From Spirochaetaceae bacterium (GTDB lineage Bacteria; Spirochaetota; Spirochaetia; Spirochaetales_E; Spirochaetaceae_B): DNA of 9,959 nt. The DNA lies in contig QKJO01000006.1 of the NCBI GenBank assembly GCA_003249275.1, positions 1-9,959 on the forward strand, read 5' to 3'. A program made the position numbers and the translations under genes. The notes beneath the pieces are model-generated. The model worked only from the letters and a program-made list of their open reading frames with translations, did no database searches and was not told where the DNA came from. Of the stretch, positions 6,801 through 9,959 are shown piece after piece (position 1 is the stretch's first letter; every line of letters begins with the position of its first letter).

Positions 6801-7588
6801 GCCTCTGACATCTGTCTGATCCGTTCTATCCGGACAGTTTTTCCGTCGGCGATGGTCACCGACAATCCGCAGATCAGAGCCCTGTTGTCGACGACTTCCA
6901 TCTTCATGGGGAGCTGGCTTATGCTTCTTTTGATACTCAGTTCAGGGTCCGCCCCGATCACGCTGTCGGAAGGACCCACCATCCCGATATCGGTAATATA
7001 ACCGGTTCCGCCGGGGAGTATCCGTTCATCCGCCGTCTGTATATGGGTGTGGGTACCGAACAGCAGGGAGAGCTGGCCGTCCAGATAGGAAGCCAGTGCT
7101 TCCTTCTCGGAGGGGTCTTCCGCATGGAAGTCCAGAATGAAGACATCCGCCTTGCCGTGCAGCTGCTGAATGAGTTTTTTTCCGGTGGTAAAGGGACAAA
7201 GACCGTTGAACCCCATTCTGGATCGGCCCAAAAGATTCATGACGGCAATTTTCTGTTTTTTTCTTTCAATGATGCAATACCCGTGGCCGGGAACACCCGG
7301 AGGATAGTTTCCAGGCCTCAGGAGATGTTCCTCGCTGTCCAGAAGATCAAAGATCTCCTTTTTCTGCCAGATATGATTGCCCGATGTTATGACATCGGCA
7401 CCGGCTGTGAACAGCCTCTGCACATCATCCGGCATCATACCGAAGCCGGAAGCGGCATTCTCACCATTGACAATAACCAGATCGGACCGGGTTTCTTTTA
7501 TGAGATTCTTAAGTCCAAAGAAAAGCGCCCTGCTTCCGGGAGAGCCAACGACATCTCCCAGAATGAGGGCGCGCAATTCACTCGCCAA
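6797..7588 (-). CDS. ymdB: YmdB-family metallophosphoesterase (TIGR00282)
   Basis: In Bacillus subtilis YmdB is a dimetal phosphoesterase able to hydrolyse 2',3'-cyclic AMP and affects biofilm and motility choices. The protein here has 263 residues from TTG 7588. It shows the full metal-binding set: GDVVGSPG, VNGENAASGFG, SGNHIWQKKE, DFHAEDPSEKEA and GTHTHIQTADERILPGG. Three starts are possible. GTG 7594 abuts the ribosome site. TTG 7588 has AGGAA at 6 nt. TTG 7576 would begin MRALILGDVVG, as family members usually do, and would match, as I recall it, the B. subtilis residue numbering (Asp8, Glu39, Asn67, His68). I give 7588 on the ribosome site; 7576 is also credible. The gene lies 9 nt after the rny stop and overlaps tlyA by 4 nt. 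Being next to rny is a conserved arrangement in Firmicutes and supports the call. Substrate here is inferred from the family only. Confidence 0.93.
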   Translation of the reverse strand: MASELRALILGDVVGSPGSRALFFGLKNLIKETRSDLVIVNGENAASGFGMMPDDVQRLFTAGADVITSGNHIWQKKEIFDLLDSEEHLLRPGNYPPGVPGHGYCIIERKKQKIAVMNLLGRSRMGFNGLCPFTTGKKLIQQLHGKADVFILDFHAEDPSEKEALASYLDGQLSLLFGTHTHIQTADERILPGGTGYITDIGMVGPSDSVIGADPELSIKRSISQLPMKMEVVDNRALICGLSVTIADGKTVRIERIRQMSEA

Positions 7589-7594
7589 AATCAC

Positions 7595-7599
7595 TTCCT
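7595..7599 (-). promoter_or_regulatory. Ribosome binding site of ymdB overlapping the rny stop
   Basis: AGGAA on the minus strand shares bases with the TAG stop of rny (7598-7600) and lies 6 nt before TTG 7588. Its position ties ymdB translation to ribosomes ending rny. For the GTG at 7594 the spacing would be zero, which argues against that start. Confidence 0.45.
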
Positions 7600-9127
7600 A
7601 TCGGGCGTATTCCACGGCCCTCGTTTCGCGAATTATGGTGACCCGGATTCTTCCGGGATATTTCAATTCATTCTCAATCTGCTTTGCAATATCCTTGGCA
7701 AGAATCTGGGCTTTTGAATCATCGATCTTGTCATTATTGACCATGATTCTGAGCTCCCGACCTGCCTGGATGGCAAATACCTTTTCAACTCCCTCAAAGC
7801 TCATGGCAATCTTTTCAAGATTTTCAAGACGCTTGATGTAGTTGTCCAGGGTTTCACGTCTGGCACCGGGTCTTGCTGCAGAAATAGCATCCGCAACCTG
7901 AACCAGAATACCTTCGACAGACGTGATTTCCACATCATTATGATGGGCGGCAACGGCATTCACGACTCTGGGGTCTTCATTCATACGCTTACAGAGTTCG
8001 GCACCCAGTTCGGCATGGTTCACATCCCCGTCCGTTTCAAGACCTTTACCGATATCGTGCAGCAGAGCTCCACGTTTGGCGATTTCGGCATCCGCACCCA
8101 CTTCCGAAGCAATCATGCCGGCAATAACGGCAACTTCCTTGGAATGAGAGAGAACATTCTGTCCATAACTGGTCCTGAAATGAAGTCTTCCGAGAGCCCG
8201 GATTCCTTCTGGCCTAATATTATGGATACCCAGATCAAAGAGGACTTTTTCACCCTCTTCGTAGATCGTCTGACTGATCTCTTTCGTTACCTTCTGAACG
8301 ACTTCCTCGATCCTTGCGGGATGGATTCTGCCGTCCGCAATCAGCCTTTCAAGGGCAATTTTTGCGATAACCTTTCTGATAGGATCAAAACAGGAGATGA
8401 CAACGGCTTCGGGAGTATCATCAATGATGATATCCACGCCTGTCAGAGTCTCCAGTGTCCTGATATTCCGTCCCTCACGTCCGATAATCCTGCCCTTCAT
8501 TTCATCGTTGGGAAGACTGACGGAAGTCACTGTGATTTCAGTGCTCACATCGGTCGCCAGTCGCTGAATTGTCGTGATTATGATATCACGGGCCTTTTTC
8601 TCGGCTGTAAGATTTGCCTCTTGTTCAATTTTATTAATCAGTACCTGAGCATCATGTTTTGCTTCATTTTCAAGACTCTGTATGATTAATTTCTTCGCCT
8701 CGTCTTTGGTTAAACCTGAGATTCGCTCCAATTCTGTCTGCCATCGAATTTCTTCCGATGCAACAATTTCTTCTCTTTTTGCAATAGCTGATTCCAGCTC
8801 ATTAAGCGAAGTCTGCCTCTGCTCAAGCTGGGCAGTCTTCATGTCAAGATTATCTTCTTTCTGCTGTACACGTCTCTCGTATTTCTGAACATCATTTCGT
8901 CTGTCGCGGTTTTCCTTTTCCAGTAAACGACGTTCTTTCAAGATTTGATTCTGTGCTTCCAGTAAGATCGATTTTTTTTCCTGTTCTGCCTCTTTTACAG
9001 CATCCTGCTTAACTCTTAATGATTTTTGCTCTGAAGAAGAAAGTTGATATCTGGCATAGAGCCATCTTATTGTCCAACCTATTACAATTCCAACGAGGGG
9101 AAGAACTATCTTATATACAAGATCCAT
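7598..9127 (-). CDS. rny: Ribonuclease Y
   Basis: RNase Y is a membrane-anchored endoribonuclease that starts bulk mRNA decay and cleaves some structured leaders. The 509-residue protein has the family's standard architecture. One N-terminal membrane helix (about 4-24) is followed by a long charged coiled coil (about 30-190, rich in Glu, Lys, Arg and Gln). A KH domain comes next (about 199-264) with [12 protein letters not shown] (212-223). The HD domain is centred on LLHDIGKG (355-362), with His328, His357-Asp358, His395/396 and Asp413 (VADAIS) as likely metal ligands. The C-terminal region runs to EYAR. Length is close to the B. subtilis enzyme (about 520). The start is ATG 9127, with AGGGGG 4 nt upstream (9132-9137). 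It is the first gene of rny-ymdB-tlyA and has its own consensus promoter. All key motifs are intact; confidence is very high. Confidence 0.97.
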   Translation of the reverse strand: MDLVYKIVLPLVGIVIGWTIRWLYARYQLSSSEQKSLRVKQDAVKEAEQEKKSILLEAQNQILKERRLLEKENRDRRNDVQKYERRVQQKEDNLDMKTAQLEQRQTSLNELESAIAKREEIVASEEIRWQTELERISGLTKDEAKKLIIQSLENEAKHDAQVLINKIEQEANLTAEKKARDIIITTIQRLATDVSTEITVTSVSLPNDEMKGRIIGREGRNIRTLETLTGVDIIIDDTPEAVVISCFDPIRKVIAKIALERLIADGRIHPARIEEVVQKVTKEISQTIYEEGEKVLFDLGIHNIRPEGIRALGRLHFRTSYGQNVLSHSKEVAVIAGMIASEVGADAEIAKRGALLHDIGKGLETDGDVNHAELGAELCKRMNEDPRVVNAVAAHHNDVEITSVEGILVQVADAISAARPGARRETLDNYIKRLENLEKIAMSFEGVEKVFAIQAGRELRIMVNNDKIDDSKAQILAKDIAKQIENELKYPGRIRVTIIRETRAVEYAR

Positions 9128-9156
9128 ATTTCCCCCTAATTTTACAAGATATTATG

Positions 9157-9184
9157 ATTATATAAGTAAAGACCTATTTGTCAA
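9157..9184 (-). promoter_or_regulatory. Consensus sigma70 promoter of rny-ymdB-tlyA
   Basis: On the minus strand TTGACA (9179-9184) and TATAAT (9157-9162), both perfect consensus hexamers, are 16 nt apart. The predicted transcription start is near 9150, giving a leader of about 23 nt that contains the AGGGGG ribosome site of rny. A second partly overlapping TTGACT (9185-9190) is too far from the -10 to be the main -35. Confidence 0.75.
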
Positions 9185-9219
9185 GTCAAACTATTTTAGC
9201 CCGTTTCGATAAATCAGCA

Positions 9220-9244
9220 GCCGATTACATAAGGAGGAATCGGC
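9220..9244 (-). terminator. Hairpin after the acidic-protein gene, possible weak terminator
   Basis: Perfect 7-bp arms GCCGATT (minus strand, 9244-9238) and AATCGGC (9226-9220) enclose an 11-nt loop, directly after the stop codon at 9246-9248. Downstream on the minus strand there are some T residues but no clean T-run, so termination would be weak or factor-assisted. The loop RNA contains CCUCCUU, the anti-Shine-Dalgarno sequence of 16S rRNA. It separates the acidic-protein gene from the rny promoter. Confidence 0.45.
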
Positions 9245-9245
9245 A

Positions 9246-9959
9246 TCATACAAACTGATTCAGGAAGGTTTGAGAAGTATCCTTATATCCGAAGAGAATA
9301 TAGTCAAAGCCGTCAAGACTCTCGAGGGGCATAGCAATCCAGGTGTTGAAAATCCTGAAGTCCTGATGTGCGAAAGCGCCCTGCAGTTCCGGATTATTCT
9401 TATTCCTTATATAGAGAATCTCACCCTTTTCAACCATCTTTCCGAGTATTTCAGGAATCTGACCGCTCTTGAGGCTTTCAACACCGTCTTCATTAATACC
9501 GATGGAATGAACCGGAACGACTGTACCTTTGTCTTTCTTCAGCAGGATTCCGCTCAGTGCGCTGTACTCTCTTGTCAAATCGCGCAGAGCTTTCAGGAGT
9601 CCCAGAGAACCGGCCCTGTAATGATCCCTGTAACTGTCGAAATCAAGACCCGACGCCGTCATACTGGAGGTGGCAACTTCATCTTTAATGGAATTAAAGT
9701 CATACTCGGCTTCATCGGTCATCTGCGGCAAAAGGTCATCGGCGAGATTAAGAACCAGACTGTCCATTCCCTGCATAAACACTTCAGATGTGATCTTGCC
9801 GGTGTCGTCTGGCTCTTCCGTATCAATTGCGGAATCCGACTTAGCCTGCACAAGAGAGATATGCGCCTTTTCCAGATATTCTGAGAAACTGATGCGCAGG
9901 ATTTCTTCGGCTTCATCCAGATCTTCAACTTCATCCAGATCTTCAACTTCATCCAGATC
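9246..9959 (-). CDS. Acidic protein with Asp/Glu repeats and possible GAF-like C-terminus (5' part beyond window)
   Basis: The minus-strand frame is open from the right edge of the window to the stop at 9246, giving the last 237 residues of a larger protein. No start is visible, and the GTG at 9851 is merely internal. The visible part opens with three copies of a six-residue acidic unit (DLDEVE, DLDEVE, DLDEAE), then an Asp/Glu-rich helical stretch to about residue 110. The last 115 residues look globular and mixed alpha/beta: a helix ending in TREYSALSG, strands GILLKKDKGTVVPVHSIGI, LYIRN, WIAMPL and YILFGYKD. This alternation loosely resembles a GAF-type sensory domain, but I cannot name the family and the resemblance is inference. 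No membrane segment or signal peptide is seen. It ends 119 nt before rny, which has its own promoter, so they are probably separate units. Confidence 0.75.
   Translation of the reverse strand, partial: DLDEVEDLDEVEDLDEAEEILRISFSEYLEKAHISLVQAKSDSAIDTEEPDDTGKITSEVFMQGMDSLVLNLADDLLPQMTDEAEYDFNSIKDEVATSSMTASGLDFDSYRDHYRAGSLGLLKALRDLTREYSALSGILLKKDKGTVVPVHSIGINEDGVESLKSGQIPEILGKMVEKGEILYIRNKNNPELQGAFAHQDFRIFNTWIAMPLESLDGFDYILFGYKDTSQTFLNQFV
9906..9959. repeat. 18-bp tandem repeat, three copies, coding for an acidic hexapeptide
   Basis: Three head-to-tail 18-bp units occupy 9906-9923, 9924-9941 and 9942-9959. The two units nearest the edge are identical and the inner one differs at two adjacent bases. 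As 18 is a multiple of three, the units are in frame and encode DLDEVE, DLDEVE and DLDEAE on the minus strand. The array touches the window end, so its true length is unknown. Confidence 0.9.

Noticed and set aside
7940..8689. 249-codon plus-strand open frame
   Set aside because: Antisense to the HD and KH part of rny; no independent coding evidence.
9231..9237. AAGGAGG on the plus strand, a perfect Shine-Dalgarno
   Set aside because: No start codon at suitable distance leads to an open frame. It is explained as the complement of the hairpin loop.
9270..9884. 204-codon plus-strand frame near the right edge
   Set aside because: Antisense to the acidic protein. The minus frame is open to the window edge with in-frame acidic repeats.
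9906..9959. CRISPR-like reading of the repeat at the right edge
   Set aside because: The units are directly adjacent with no spacers and keep the reading frame, so this is a coding tandem repeat.

Overview
The window is a compact bacterial chromosomal segment, most likely from a Gram-negative spirochaete (Spirochaetota). The gene set points there: an ExbB/TolQ-type proton channel and a signal-peptide protein imply a double membrane, RNase Y and YmdB are typical of Firmicutes and spirochaetes, TlyA is well known in spirochaetes, and PtsI and Der are general. The phylum call is an inference from gene content and is not proven here. I see no mobile element, CRISPR array, tRNA or rRNA, and no sign of recent transfer.

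Layout. (1) Positions 1-5059, minus strand, read right to left: ptsI (PTS enzyme I), der (ribosome-assembly GTPase), an exported protein with a possible papain/NlpC-like Cys-His pair, then the 5' part of an ExbB/TolQ/MotA-family channel gene that leaves the window at position 1. Spacing is tight (ptsI/der overlap about 20 nt, der to the exported protein 22 nt). The exception is a 95-nt gap before the channel gene, which holds two tandem hairpins. (2) Positions 5060-5158 form a divergent control region. It has one good sigma70-type promoter per direction and a perfect 14-bp palindrome between them. (3) Positions 5159-6007, plus strand: a membrane-anchored GerMN-domain protein. It ends 4 nt from tlyA, which is transcribed towards it, with a terminator-like structure over both stop codons. 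(4) Positions 6012-9127, minus strand: rny-ymdB-tlyA behind a promoter with perfect -35 and -10 hexamers. (5) Positions 9246-9959, minus strand: the 3' part of an acidic protein with a possible GAF-like C-terminus. Its coding sequence contains an 18-bp in-frame tandem repeat running into the window edge.

How the genes fit together. rny-ymdB-tlyA is an RNA-metabolism unit: a membrane-anchored endoribonuclease, a metallophosphoesterase whose characterised relative acts on 2',3'-cyclic nucleotides, and an rRNA 2'-O-methyltransferase. The ptsI-der-exported-protein-channel cluster mixes sugar-phosphotransfer signalling, ribosome maturation and envelope functions. No wholly new system is evident. 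The best leads are the possible cryptic Cys-His hydrolase, the leaderless-looking divergent promoters with their palindrome, the hairpin whose loop copies the anti-Shine-Dalgarno sequence, and the repeat-bearing acidic protein.
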